A stretch of DNA of 38,732 bases from Actinomycetes bacterium (GTDB taxonomy: Bacteria; Actinomycetota; Acidimicrobiia; Acidimicrobiales; RAAP-2), in contig JAJYVS010000026.1 of the NCBI GenBank assembly GCA_021791895.1, positions 1-38,732 on the forward strand. Direction: 5' to 3'. The position numbers were made by a program, and so were the translations under genes. Shown here in pieces: positions 1-8,152 of the stretch (positions within the stretch are counted from its first letter, which is position 1; each line of letters opens with the position of its first letter). Under the pieces are notes generated by a model. That model had not been told where the DNA came from and made no database searches. It worked only from the letters and a program-made list of their open reading frames with translations.

Positions 1-27
1 CCAGCTCGGAATCCCGAGGGAACGAGC

Positions 28-801
28 CTACGCCTCGGCGAGCAGGCGCCAATCCTCCCCACCGCCAAAGCTCTCATCGTCCCAGCCGTATTCGTTCACC
101 TCGGCTGCCGAGAGATACTTCACGATCGAAGACCGTCCACTGTCTTCGCCAAGACCCCGATCCCGCTCCGCCCGGAGGCGCACCAGGTGGTCCCGCTCAT
201 TCTCCATCCTCTGGGAATACACCGCCAACGCGACGAAAGCGACCAGGAGGCAGACACAGATCGCGCAGACATACCACGCCGCTCGCATGCTGGGCGCGAT
301 CCCGATGATCCCGGTAAACGCGCCTACGGCGCACAGCATCCCGAACACGTTTCGGCGGCGCCGACGGGCGGCAAGTCGCCTGGACCTCATGACAAGCTCC
401 CGCTCGGGAACCCCTGTGTCATCGTCGAGGTCCCCCAAAGGGGCGTCGAACTGCTCGGGGACGATGGCCACCAGATCTGGGCCTCCCTCAAAGGTCCAAT
501 CCTCGAGCCGTGGGTCGCCTCCCTGCAGCCCGTCGTCGGGCGGCGGCAACAGGGTGAGCGTCGGACGCATGGGGGGAGGTGGCGCGGCGACGATGACGGG
601 ATCCCCGGCCAGACGATTTCCGTCGGTTCCCGTCAGACGGTAGGCGGGCTCGACCAATTTGGGGCCGGTCCGTTCGAGGAGGTCGAGGCGCTGGTGGAAG
701 CGCCCGATCGAGCCCGCCGAGCGTCGCTCACGAATCTTGGCGGTGACGCTCGGCACGAGCACGGCAATCCACAGGACCGCCACCAGGATCAGCACGATCA
801 C
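28..801 (-). CDS. Three-segment membrane protein of unknown function
   Basis: A 257-residue protein with a GTG start. It has an N-terminal hydrophobic helix (about residues 2-20) followed by a basic RERR stretch, a soluble proline-rich linker (about 60-150) and a pair of membrane helices (about 155-195) after a strongly basic ARRRRRN segment. The C-terminus is acidic and soluble. The layout of one N-terminal anchor, a long cytoplasmic loop and two further helices resembles actinobacterial membrane proteins described as partners of gephyrin-like proteins (GlpR), but no diagnostic motif is visible, so no function is assigned. It lies 85 bp downstream of the ABC ATPase gene on the same strand and may be co-transcribed. 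The start has a GGGGAG sequence about 11 nt upstream. Confidence 0.6.
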   Translation of the reverse strand: MIVLILVAVLWIAVLVPSVTAKIRERRSAGSIGRFHQRLDLLERTGPKLVEPAYRLTGTDGNRLAGDPVIVAAPPPPMRPTLTLLPPPDDGLQGGDPRLEDWTFEGGPDLVAIVPEQFDAPLGDLDDDTGVPERELVMRSRRLAARRRRRNVFGMLCAVGAFTGIIGIAPSMRAAWYVCAICVCLLVAFVALAVYSQRMENERDHLVRLRAERDRGLGEDSGRSSIVKYLSAAEVNEYGWDDESFGGGEDWRLLAEA

Positions 802-886
802 TCGGAACGACTCCCCTTCGATCGTCGACCTTTCCAGACAACGCTACCGACGCGCCGATTTGACCTGGTGGATGGTGAGCAGCGTG

Positions 887-1699
887 TTACAGCGCGCTAG
901 GGAACGCACGACTCGACCAGCGTCCGCCCTCGCGCCGCACGACGACGGGGACCGAGAAGCACCGGGACACGGCCTCGGAGGTGAGGACGTCGGCGATCGG
1001 TCCCGCCGCCTGGACCCGACCCTCGGCCAGCAAGAGCGCGTGGGTGATCCCCGGGGGGACCTCCTCGGTGTGGTGGGTCACGAGGACGAGCGGCGGCGCC
1101 GAGCCCTCGCCGGCGAGCACCCCGAGCACGCCGAGCAGACGCTCGCGCGCGCCCAGGTCGAGCCCGGCAGCCGGTTCGTCGAGGAGGAGAAGCTCCGGTG
1201 CGCCCATGAGCGCCCGGGCCAGGAGCACGTGCTGGCGCTCGCCCTCGGAGATCACCCCGAACTCCCGGCCGGCGATGCCGTCCGCGCCGACCTCGGTCTC
1301 GGCGAGAAGCTGCTCAGCCCTGACCCAGTCAGCTTCCTCGTACCTGTGCCACCAGGCCTCGAGCGCCCCGTGCTTGCCGGCCACCACCACTTCCCGCACC
1401 AACTGGCTCGGTCGCAGGTCGCGGGCCACCCAAGCGCTGACGAAGGCCACCTGGCTTCGCAGGACCCGAACGTCGACCGTGCCGAGCCGCCGCCCCAGGA
1501 TCTCCACCATCCCGGCGGTCGGCCAGAGCAGGGCGCCAGCCACGCGCAGGAGCGTCGTCTTTCCCGAGCCGTTCGGCCCGAGAACGACCCATCGCTCAGT
1601 GGGCCGGACCTCCCAATCGATGTCGGCCAACACCGCCCGACCGGAGCGGTGCACCCGGACCCCACGCATCGCGAGGACCGGGGAGGCGCCGCTTGACAT
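887..1699 (-). CDS. ABC transporter ATP-binding protein
   Basis: A 270-residue single ABC ATPase. Walker A is GPNGSGKT (residues 41-48), Walker B with catalytic Glu is LLLLDEP (169-175), and His209/His210 sit at the H-loop. The signature is SEGERQ (151-156) rather than LSGGQ, and the Q-loop position reads FVSA instead of the usual VPQ. Both variations are familiar from stand-alone YlmA/ModF-like ATPases. No permease or substrate-binding protein is next to it, so the substrate cannot be told. It starts with ATG 27 bp after the small upstream gene and may belong to the tail of the cysH operon, although a functional link to sulfur is only inference. Confidence 0.85.
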   Translation of the reverse strand: MSSGASPVLAMRGVRVHRSGRAVLADIDWEVRPTERWVVLGPNGSGKTTLLRVAGALLWPTAGMVEILGRRLGTVDVRVLRSQVAFVSAWVARDLRPSQLVREVVVAGKHGALEAWWHRYEEADWVRAEQLLAETEVGADGIAGREFGVISEGERQHVLLARALMGAPELLLLDEPAAGLDLGARERLLGVLGVLAGEGSAPPLVLVTHHTEEVPPGITHALLLAEGRVQAAGPIADVLTSEAVSRCFSVPVVVRREGGRWSSRAFPSAL

Positions 1700-1726
1700 C
1701 GATCGCCCGTTCAGTGGTTCGTCCGC

Positions 1727-2023
1727 TCAGGGCCGGGCCAGCCGGCGGCCCACCCGACCGATCAGGCCGGAGCAGCACTGCCCCCACGACCGCTCGCCGA
1801 TCAGCCACAACCAGACCTCGCGGCGATAGGCACGCACCACGGAGAGGAACTGGGTCTGGTCCATCCCACAACGCTCGAGCACCCGCCACCGTTCCCACAA
1901 CCACGAGGTGAACCCGTCCTCGGTCCCAAGCACCTGGTCAAGCGTGGCACCCTCAAGGACCCGCCGGTGGAAGCGGTCCCGGTCGGGTTCGCTCGGGACG
2001 TGCAAACGCGGACCCCCCGTCAT
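1727..2023 (-). CDS. Small tryptophan-rich protein of unknown function
   Basis: A 98-residue protein, not recognised. It is soluble, rich in Arg and Trp (WLWERW and WLWLIGE) and contains three Cys (C52, C82, C83). Its ATG overlaps the stop codon of the FrhB-like gene as ATGA, so it is very likely translated in coupling with it and belongs to the cysH - sulfite reductase - frhB operon. That placement makes it a candidate accessory factor of the reductase system, which is inference only. The tight overlap and continuation of the strand's coding pattern support it as a real gene. Confidence 0.6.
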   Translation of the reverse strand: MTGGPRLHVPSEPDRDRFHRRVLEGATLDQVLGTEDGFTSWLWERWRVLERCGMDQTQFLSVVRAYRREVWLWLIGERSWGQCCSGLIGRVGRRLARP

Positions 2024-3270
2024 CGAATGGCCACCATCGCCCGCCGCTCACTGCCGGCGTAGTTGGCCACGTGGGTCTCGTAGTCGATGAAGAGAGGCCC
2101 GTCGGGGTCAAAGGAGCGCTCGAGCGACCCGAAGGCGATCCTCTTGTCCAGCCCGTCCAGCCGAACGAGGGCGTCGGGATCGTCGAGGTCACGCAGGTCG
2201 AAGGCAGCCCGGGCCAGCTCGAAGGCCGCCCGGCCCCGCTCGGTTCGGATGATCGTGCTGGTCCACCCGTCGAGCGAGCCCACGCTCCCCATGGAGATGT
2301 CGGCACTGCGCCCGAGGAAGTCGGCGCACTCGTCGCAACCCTTGAGCGCGCTCGTGTGGAACCGCTTGACCGGCTCGTCCAACGCGATCTGCCCGTCCCG
2401 GTACCGCACGACCATCCTGCCCCGGACCACGTCGATCTTCTCCACCCGCCTGAGGTCGACGTGTCGGCGGTCCCGAAGCTCCCGCAGGACCAAGCCCTCA
2501 TAGTCGAAGCTCTTGGTGCAGAGCAGGGCGATCGTGAGCACCACTGCGTCGACCCGGTGGGCACCAGTCGACCACCGCCGGGCCTGCATGGCCCGAATGC
2601 CCTGGACTTCGCACGGCGTCCCCACGACGGCGATGCGCGGGTTCCTACCCAGCTCGTAGCGGCTGAGGTCGAGCTCGCCGAGTGCCATCGTCTGGTTGTA
2701 GAAGCTCCCGGCGGCCGCCCGCACCTCCTCTGCGCTCCGGGCGATCGTGGGAACCCCCTTCCAAGGCTCCGCGGGATCCTCGCTCGGCTTGGCCACCAGC
2801 GCACCGTCGATCTGGCCCGCCTCGAGCAACGCGACGAGCAGGGTGCTCACCGCGCCACCGTCCTGAACCCCTTCGCGGCGCCTGACCGACCGGACCGCGT
2901 AGGCCTCGAGCACCGCGCCGAGGCCCTCGGCCGGCGGGCCGGCGGAGATCTTCCAGGAGGCATCGTCGGTGTCGGGCCAGGCGCCGACCTGCTCCTCCCC
3001 GCTGGAACGAGGCCACAGGGCCTCGTAGCGCAGACCCCCTCGGGGGCAGAAGTCCCAGCAGAGCGAACAGCCGGTGCACATCTTCACCAGCTCGGGAAGC
3101 CCGGAGCGACGGTTCACCCCGATCGAGTTCGAGGGGCAGGCGGCCACGCAGGTTCCGCAGCGGACGCAGCGGTCAGCGTCGATGACGCCGGCGGCCAGCT
3201 CCCAGAACCAGACCTTGCCCGGAGGTTCGGCGACACCGTTCATCTCCTCCCGCAGGCGGTAGTGCTTCAC
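2020..3270 (-). CDS. FrhB-family F420-type iron-sulfur flavoprotein next to sulfite reductase
   Basis: A 416-residue protein. The N-terminus carries two CxxCxxCxxxC clusters (C35/38/41/45 and C65/68/71/75), typical of a 2[4Fe-4S] ferredoxin domain. The rest is the coenzyme F420 hydrogenase/dehydrogenase beta-subunit family (FrhB/FpoF), seen in VVGTPCEVQ (around C220), GCDECADF (C312, C315) and ADISMGSVGS. Members of this family bind FAD and oxidise or reduce F420. The same architecture forms the N-terminal half of the archaeal F420-dependent sulfite reductase Fsr. The GTG start overlaps the reductase stop as GTGA, and an alternative ATG lies at 3243. Predicted role (inference): passing electrons from F420H2, or another donor, through its iron-sulfur clusters to the adjacent siroheme reductase. 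Confidence 0.85.
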   Translation of the reverse strand: MKHYRLREEMNGVAEPPGKVWFWELAAGVIDADRCVRCGTCVAACPSNSIGVNRRSGLPELVKMCTGCSLCWDFCPRGGLRYEALWPRSSGEEQVGAWPDTDDASWKISAGPPAEGLGAVLEAYAVRSVRRREGVQDGGAVSTLLVALLEAGQIDGALVAKPSEDPAEPWKGVPTIARSAEEVRAAAGSFYNQTMALGELDLSRYELGRNPRIAVVGTPCEVQGIRAMQARRWSTGAHRVDAVVLTIALLCTKSFDYEGLVLRELRDRRHVDLRRVEKIDVVRGRMVVRYRDGQIALDEPVKRFHTSALKGCDECADFLGRSADISMGSVGSLDGWTSTIIRTERGRAAFELARAAFDLRDLDDPDALVRLDGLDKRIAFGSLERSFDPDGPLFIDYETHVANYAGSERRAMVAIR

Positions 3271-5030
3271 GGTGCCGCCCCGACGCCGGTCATGATCCGG
3301 CGGAGGTCGTCGTTGTCCATCCGCCTGGCCCAGGCATAGAAGCGCTCCCCCTGGCGGCAGTCGCGGGCGAAGACCCCGAGGAGGTTCGACAAGGCGTCGG
3401 GGACCGCATCGACCGGAACGGCTCCGGCGACCCAGTCGATGAAGGCCGCGTCGGGTCCGAGCGACCCCCCCAAGCCGATGTCGAGCCCCTCCACCAGCTG
3501 CTCACCCACGTGGGCGACCTCACCCCGCAGCCCGATGTCGGCGATCTGGGGCTGGGCACAGCTGGCCGAGCACCCCGACACGTGCATCCGAACCACCCCC
3601 GCTCCGCCGCCCGGAGTAGACCGGAGGGCCCCGGGCCCGCGGCCGAGCGAGACCGGGACCGGGGGGGACCCACCTGCGGCCAGCCGCGCGTCGAGGTGTC
3701 TGGCGAGCTTCACCGCCCGTTCCTTCGTCTCCACCAGCGCGAAGCGGCAGAACTCAGCGCCGGTGCAGGCAACCACCCCCCGCTCGAAGGGGCCCGGGAA
3801 CGGCGTGTACTTGACCATCAGCTCCTCGGCCAGCAGATCGTCGAGCCGATCCTCGGGGACCCCGGTCAACACGAAGTTCTGGTCGGTGCCAAGCCGGATC
3901 GAACCGTCGCCGAAGCTGACCGCCAGCCGGGCCAGCTCGATCAGCTCGATCCCGCGCATCCGGCCGACCGGGACCGAGCAGCCCACGTAGAACCGCCCGT
4001 CCCGCTGGGGGAAGACCCCGACGTGATCTCCACGGAATGCGGTGGTGAGCTCGACGCCGGCCGGGACGAGCTCGAGGGCGGTCCGCTCGGCGACGGCGGC
4101 CCGGAACCCCTCGGGCCCCAACTCCTGGACCAGGTATCGCATCCGCGCCAGCCCCCGGTTCTCCCGGTTGCCCAGCTCTCCGAACGTCTGGGCGATCGCC
4201 CGGCACAGCTCGACGGCGTCGCCGGGCACGACGAACACGTCGAGGTCCGAACCCATGCGCTCGCCGTCGGAGAGCCCGCCGCCGGCCAGGACGTTGAAGC
4301 CGACCGTCCCGTCCTCGGCCCTCGCCGGCCAGAGCCCGATGTCGTTGATCTCGACCCGGGCGCAGTCCTCCACGCACCCGGTCACGCCGATCTTGAACTT
4401 CCGGGGGAGGTTGGCGTACTCACGGTTCCCGGTGAAGAAGTCCGAGATCGCCCGGGCCGCTGGGTACGCGTCGAAGGCCTCGGCGGCGTCGACCCCGGCG
4501 ACCGGGCAACAGGTGACGTTGCGGGTCGAGTCGCCACAGGCCTGGAGTGTGGTGACCCCGACGTCGAAGAGGCGCTGCCAGATCCGAGGCACGTCCGCGA
4601 TTCGGATCCAGTGGAGCTGGATGTCCTGGCGGGTCGTGAGATCCGCGTAGCGGTTCCCGAACACCTCGCTGTCCTCGGGACCCTCGGCGAAGGCGTCGGC
4701 CACCACACCGATCTCCCGAAGCTGGTCCGCCCGCAGCTGGCCGCCGGGCACCTTGATCCGGAGCATGAAGGCGTCGCCGCCCTGGCGTTGGGGGTAAAGA
4801 CCGACCCACTTCAGCCGCTCGACCTCGCCGGGCGTGGCGTAGATGCCCTCGGGCCCCTCGACCGAATACCGGGCGATCACGTCGTTGGCCGCTTCGGCCG
4901 GATGGCGGTCGAGCTTGAGCCGCTCGACCTCGTTGAGCTCTTTGACAGAGCGGTACGGGTTGACGAAGGCCATGGGACGCTCTCCGCCCCGGAACCGGAT
5001 GCCGTAGGGATTCTCCGGGTCCCGGGCCAT
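3267..5030 (-). CDS. Siroheme [4Fe-4S] sulfite (or nitrite) reductase
   Basis: A 587-residue assimilatory reductase that would carry out the six-electron reduction of sulfite to sulfide. The siroheme/[4Fe-4S] ligands are visible as CTGAEFC (C422, C428) and CSASC (C487, C491). The two-fold nitrite/sulfite reductase repeats are recognisable, for example TTRQDIQLHW near 133-142 and GTDQNFVLTG near 381-390. The length fits the ferredoxin-dependent SirA/NirA group. Sequence alone does not separate sulfite from nitrite reductase, but the location between cysH and an electron-transfer protein, opposite cysDN, favours sulfite. The ATG overlaps the cysH stop as TGATG. The open frame extends further upstream but only as a shadow of cysH. 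An internal ATG at 4973 is a less likely start. Confidence 0.88.
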   Translation of the reverse strand: MARDPENPYGIRFRGGERPMAFVNPYRSVKELNEVERLKLDRHPAEAANDVIARYSVEGPEGIYATPGEVERLKWVGLYPQRQGGDAFMLRIKVPGGQLRADQLREIGVVADAFAEGPEDSEVFGNRYADLTTRQDIQLHWIRIADVPRIWQRLFDVGVTTLQACGDSTRNVTCCPVAGVDAAEAFDAYPAARAISDFFTGNREYANLPRKFKIGVTGCVEDCARVEINDIGLWPARAEDGTVGFNVLAGGGLSDGERMGSDLDVFVVPGDAVELCRAIAQTFGELGNRENRGLARMRYLVQELGPEGFRAAVAERTALELVPAGVELTTAFRGDHVGVFPQRDGRFYVGCSVPVGRMRGIELIELARLAVSFGDGSIRLGTDQNFVLTGVPEDRLDDLLAEELMVKYTPFPGPFERGVVACTGAEFCRFALVETKERAVKLARHLDARLAAGGSPPVPVSLGRGPGALRSTPGGGAGVVRMHVSGCSASCAQPQIADIGLRGEVAHVGEQLVEGLDIGLGGSLGPDAAFIDWVAGAVPVDAVPDALSNLLGVFARDCRQGERFYAWARRMDNDDLRRIMTGVGAAP

Positions 5031-5722
5031 CAGGCGTGCAACCCGCACTCGGTCTTCTCCGAGCCGGCCCACCGACCCGCTCGGAACTCCTCCCCCTCGA
5101 CCACGGCGCGAGTAGTCGGAGCACAACCGATCGAGCGATAGCCCGCGGCCTTGAGCGGATGGACCGGGAGCCCGTGCTCGGCCTCGTAGGCGGCGACGTC
5201 GGCCTCGGTCCAGGCGGCCAAGGGGTTGACCTTCACCAGGGAGAACACAGGGTCGTAGGCCACGACGGGGATGTCGGCCCGGCTCGGGCCGTCGGCCCGC
5301 TTGAGCCCGGAGATCCAGGCTCCCCGGCCCGCGAGCACCTCCCGGAGGGGCTCGACCTTGCGCAGCTGACAGCACCGCTCGGTCCCGCAGGGCCACGACT
5401 CGGCTCCCGGGCCCGGCGTGGTGACCTTGAGGTTGAGGTCGTAACGGGCACGGGCCGTCTCGGCAAGCGCCAGGGTTTCCTCGAAGTGCGCCCCCGTGTC
5501 CAAGAAGACCACCTCGATCCCCGGTTCTCGTCGGTGCACGAGATCGACGACGACCATGTCCTCGAACGAGCAAGCGAGGACCACCGACGAGCCGAAGCGG
5601 TCGAGCACCCAGTCGATCGCCCGCGCCGCCGGCGCGTGCTCCAGGGAGGCGTCGACCTCCGCCAATTCCTCGAGCAATTCCTCGAGCACCGCCGCCTCGG
5701 GGCCGTTGGTCACCTCGGGCAT
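5030..5722 (-). CDS. cysH: Adenylylsulfate (APS) reductase with an altered cluster motif
   Basis: A 230-residue thioredoxin-dependent reductase converting APS to sulfite. It shows the PP-loop fold segment ACSFEDM, the LDTGAHFEET strand, the ERCCQLRKVEPL motif (C117, C118) and the C-terminal catalytic ECGLH (C226). APS reductases bind a [4Fe-4S] cluster through CC plus a later CxxC. Here the later motif reads GCAPTT (C200, T203), so the fourth Cys is replaced by Thr. No APS kinase gene is visible in the window, which fits APS rather than PAPS as substrate. The ATG at 5722 is preferred because GGGAGG lies 7 nt upstream. A GTG at 5728 in the same frame is too close to that ribosome site. Confidence 0.88.
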   Translation of the reverse strand: MPEVTNGPEAAVLEELLEELAEVDASLEHAPAARAIDWVLDRFGSSVVLACSFEDMVVVDLVHRREPGIEVVFLDTGAHFEETLALAETARARYDLNLKVTTPGPGAESWPCGTERCCQLRKVEPLREVLAGRGAWISGLKRADGPSRADIPVVAYDPVFSLVKVNPLAAWTEADVAAYEAEHGLPVHPLKAAGYRSIGCAPTTRAVVEGEEFRAGRWAGSEKTECGLHA

Positions 5723-5775
5723 CGCCACACCTCCCGCCGCCCCCTTCCCCCGTCGTTCGTGCCGACGGACGGGAC

Positions 5776-5825
5776 TTGTCGGGGGCCCGGGGGCAGACTA
5801 TACATGACCAAGTAAGTCAGGTTTT
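5776..5825. promoter_or_regulatory. Divergent cysH/cysD promoter with inverted repeat
   Basis: This AT-rich island sits in a 136-bp gap between two divergent sulfur operons. On the plus strand TTGTCG (5776-5781) is followed after 17 bp by TATACA (5799-5804). On the minus strand TATAGT (5802-5797) is a good -10 box for cysH. An imperfect inverted repeat spans 5799-5825: arms of 11 nt around AAGTA, sharing GTCA and GT positions (7 of 11 matches, with TGAC-N7-GTCA at the core). It overlaps the -10 region of both promoters, so one regulator could control both arms. Two 11-nt arms recall Rrf2-family operators, but the regulator is not encoded here and the assignment is speculative. Confidence 0.55.
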
Positions 5826-5858
5826 CGGGCTCCGTCGCCCCCAGCCCCCTCGGACGAG

Positions 5859-6812
5859 ATGACTGCCGCCAACACCGCCCTTCCAGCCCCCAAGACCGTC
5901 CCTTCGACTGGGCCACCGCGTGCCGACCACCTCGCGCTGCTCGAGTCGCACGCCATCTTCGTCTTGCGGGAGGTGGCCGCCGAGTCCGAACGGCCGGTCC
6001 TCCTGTTCAGCGGCGGGAAGGACTCGGCCGTCCTCGTCCACCTGGCGTTGAAGGCGTTCCGGCCGGGTCGGTTCCCGTTCCCGGTCCTCCACGTCGACAC
6101 CGGCCACAACTTTCCCGAGGTGCTGGCCTTCCGGGACGCCCGGGTGGCCGAACTCGATGAGACGCTGATCGTCGCCCGGGTCCAGGACTCGATCGACCAG
6201 GGCCGGGTCGTGGACCCCGGGCCCGGCCGGTCCCGCAACCGCCTTCAGGCGGCCACCCTGCTCGACGCCATCGCCGAGCACCGTTTCGACGCGGCGATCG
6301 GCGGGGCCCGTCGCGACGAGGACAAGGCGCGGGCCAAGGAGCGGGTGCTCAGCTTCCGCGACGCCTTCGGCCAGTGGGACCCCAAGCGGCAGCGCCCGGA
6401 GCTCTGGCGGCTCTACCAGGGCCGGGTTCTCCCGGGCGAACATGTGCGGGCCTTCCCGCTCTCGGACTGGACCGAGCTCGACGTGTGGCGCTACGTCGAG
6501 CGCGAGGGCATCGAGCTGCCGGCGATCTACTTCGCCCATCGGCGCGACGTGATCGTGCGGGACGGGTTGCTCCTTTCTTTGAGCGAATGGGTGACCCCCG
6601 CGACGAACGAGACGGTGGAGGCGACGAGCGTCCGGTTCCGCACGGTCGGGGACGCCACCTGCACCGGGGCGGTGCGCTCGGAGGCGAGGACGGTCCCCGA
6701 GGTGATCGCGGAGACCGCCGCCACCCGGACCTCCGAACGGGGGGCGACCCGGGCGGACGACCGGTTCTCGGAGTCGGCCATGGAGGACCGCAAGCGCGAG
6801 GGGTACTTCTAG
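5859..6812 (+). CDS. cysD: Sulfate adenylyltransferase subunit 2
   Basis: A 317-residue catalytic subunit of ATP sulfurylase, which with CysN forms APS from sulfate and ATP in the cytoplasm. The PP-loop SGGKDS (51-56) and the CysD motifs HVDTGHNFPEV, GGARRDEDKARAKE and RAFPLSDWTELDVWRY are present. The C-terminus ends in the usual RKREGYF. Length matches the family. cysN follows after 3 bp, so the two are co-transcribed and probably translationally coupled. The ATG is preceded only by a weak purine stretch (GGACGAG). Confidence 0.97.
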   Translation: MTAANTALPAPKTVPSTGPPRADHLALLESHAIFVLREVAAESERPVLLFSGGKDSAVLVHLALKAFRPGRFPFPVLHVDTGHNFPEVLAFRDARVAELDETLIVARVQDSIDQGRVVDPGPGRSRNRLQAATLLDAIAEHRFDAAIGGARRDEDKARAKERVLSFRDAFGQWDPKRQRPELWRLYQGRVLPGEHVRAFPLSDWTELDVWRYVEREGIELPAIYFAHRRDVIVRDGLLLSLSEWVTPATNETVEATSVRFRTVGDATCTGAVRSEARTVPEVIAETAATRTSERGATRADDRFSESAMEDRKREGYF

Positions 6813-6815
6813 CCG

Positions 6816-8147
6816 ATGGCGCCGCTGGCACCGTCGGGCACGTCGACCCTTGCCGAGCGAACCGGCATCGACCTCCTGCGCTTCGCCGCCATTGGCTCGG
6901 TCGACGACGGCAAGTCGACCCTGATCGGACGGCTGCTCGTGGACACCCGTCAGCTCTTCGACGACCAGCTGGAGGCCGTCGGTGCCGCCTCGCGCCGCCG
7001 GGGAGGCACGGAGATGGACCTCGCCTTCGTCACCGACGGGCTCCGATCGGAGCGGGAACAGGGGATCACGATCGACGTGGCGTATCGCTACGCCGCAACC
7101 GCGACCCGGAAGTTCGTCATCGCCGACTGCCCAGGCCATGTGCAGTACACGGCCAACATGGCGACCGGCGCCTCCACCGCCGACCTGGGTCTCGTGGTGG
7201 TGGACGTGACCGCCGGGCTCCGCGAGCAGACCCGTCGGCACACCTGCATCGCCGCCCTCCTCGGCGTCGACCAGTTGGTCGTGGCGGCCAACAAGATGGA
7301 CCTGGTGTCCTGGCGCCAGGAACCCTACGAAGCGGTCAAGGCGCAGATGGAGGCATTGGCCCGGCGGCTCGGGATCCGTTCCTCCGCCGTCGTACCCGTC
7401 TCCGCCCTCCACGGGGACAACGTGGTCGCCCGTTCCGACGCGGCACCCTTCTACCGCGGCCCGAGCGTGCTCGAGGCGCTGGAGTCGGCTCCAGCCGGAA
7501 CCTGGTCGGCGCTCCGGGACGTCGGTGCGGGGGCAGGGGCACGGCTTCCGGTCCAGTGGGTGCTCCGTCACGGAAACGGCCGGTCCTATGCCGGCATCCT
7601 CGACGGTGGGCCACTCTCGGTCGGCGACGACGTGATCGTGCTCCCCGGGGGCCACCGCACCACGGTTTCGGCGCTCGGGACCTACGACGGTCCGATCCGC
7701 GAAGCGTCGGTGGGGCTGGCGGTCTCGGTCGAAGTGGCCGACGACCTCGACGTCGGCCGGGGCGACCTGATCGCCGCGGCCTCCGACCCGCCGACCGTGA
7801 CGAGCAACCTCGGGGCCACGGTGTGCTGGTTCGGTCACCGACCCCTCGCCGTCGGCGACCGGTTCCAGGTGAAGCACACAACCAGGGTGGCCCCGGCGCG
7901 GGTGACCGAGATCGTCGCCAGGCTCGACGTGCACGACCTCGCGCTCGTCACCACGACCGGCCTCGACGACAACGAGATCGGGGTGATCCGTCTGTCGACC
8001 GGCACCCCCCTCGCCGTCGACCCCTATGCCCGCAGCCGGGTGACGGGGAGCTTCGTCCTGGTCGACGAGGCCACCAACGCCACCCTGGCGGCCGGGATGG
8101 TGGGCCCGCCCTCGCTCGTCCCGGGCCACCGGGAGCAGGCAGGCTGA
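6816..8147 (+). CDS. cysN: Sulfate adenylyltransferase subunit 1 (GTPase)
   Basis: A 443-residue elongation-factor-like GTPase that couples GTP hydrolysis to APS formation by CysD. The P-loop is GSVDDGKST (27-35), G3 is DCPGH within DCPGHVQYTANM, and G4 is NKMD. Two beta-barrel domains follow. There is no C-terminal APS kinase (CysC) domain, unlike CysNC fusions, which agrees with direct APS reduction by the neighbouring CysH. It ends 5 bp before the siroheme synthesis gene, so cysD-cysN-cysG form one operon. Confidence 0.97.
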   Translation: MAPLAPSGTSTLAERTGIDLLRFAAIGSVDDGKSTLIGRLLVDTRQLFDDQLEAVGAASRRRGGTEMDLAFVTDGLRSEREQGITIDVAYRYAATATRKFVIADCPGHVQYTANMATGASTADLGLVVVDVTAGLREQTRRHTCIAALLGVDQLVVAANKMDLVSWRQEPYEAVKAQMEALARRLGIRSSAVVPVSALHGDNVVARSDAAPFYRGPSVLEALESAPAGTWSALRDVGAGAGARLPVQWVLRHGNGRSYAGILDGGPLSVGDDVIVLPGGHRTTVSALGTYDGPIREASVGLAVSVEVADDLDVGRGDLIAAASDPPTVTSNLGATVCWFGHRPLAVGDRFQVKHTTRVAPARVTEIVARLDVHDLALVTTTGLDDNEIGVIRLSTGTPLAVDPYARSRVTGSFVLVDEATNATLAAGMVGPPSLVPGHREQAG

Positions 8148-8152
8148 GTCCG

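Noticed and set aside
5031..5573. N-terminal extension of the sulfite reductase frame
   Set aside because: It lies entirely within cysH in another frame, has Gly/Arg-rich shadow composition, and the TGATG overlap gives a good start at 5030.
5817..8129. A 770-residue minus-strand open frame opposite cysD and cysN
   Set aside because: Composition is typical of an antisense shadow in GC-rich DNA and it lacks domains. The plus-strand genes are certain.
6374..8152. Long upstream extension of the siroheme synthesis frame
   Set aside because: It is out of frame over cysD and cysN, and similarity begins just after GTG 8153.
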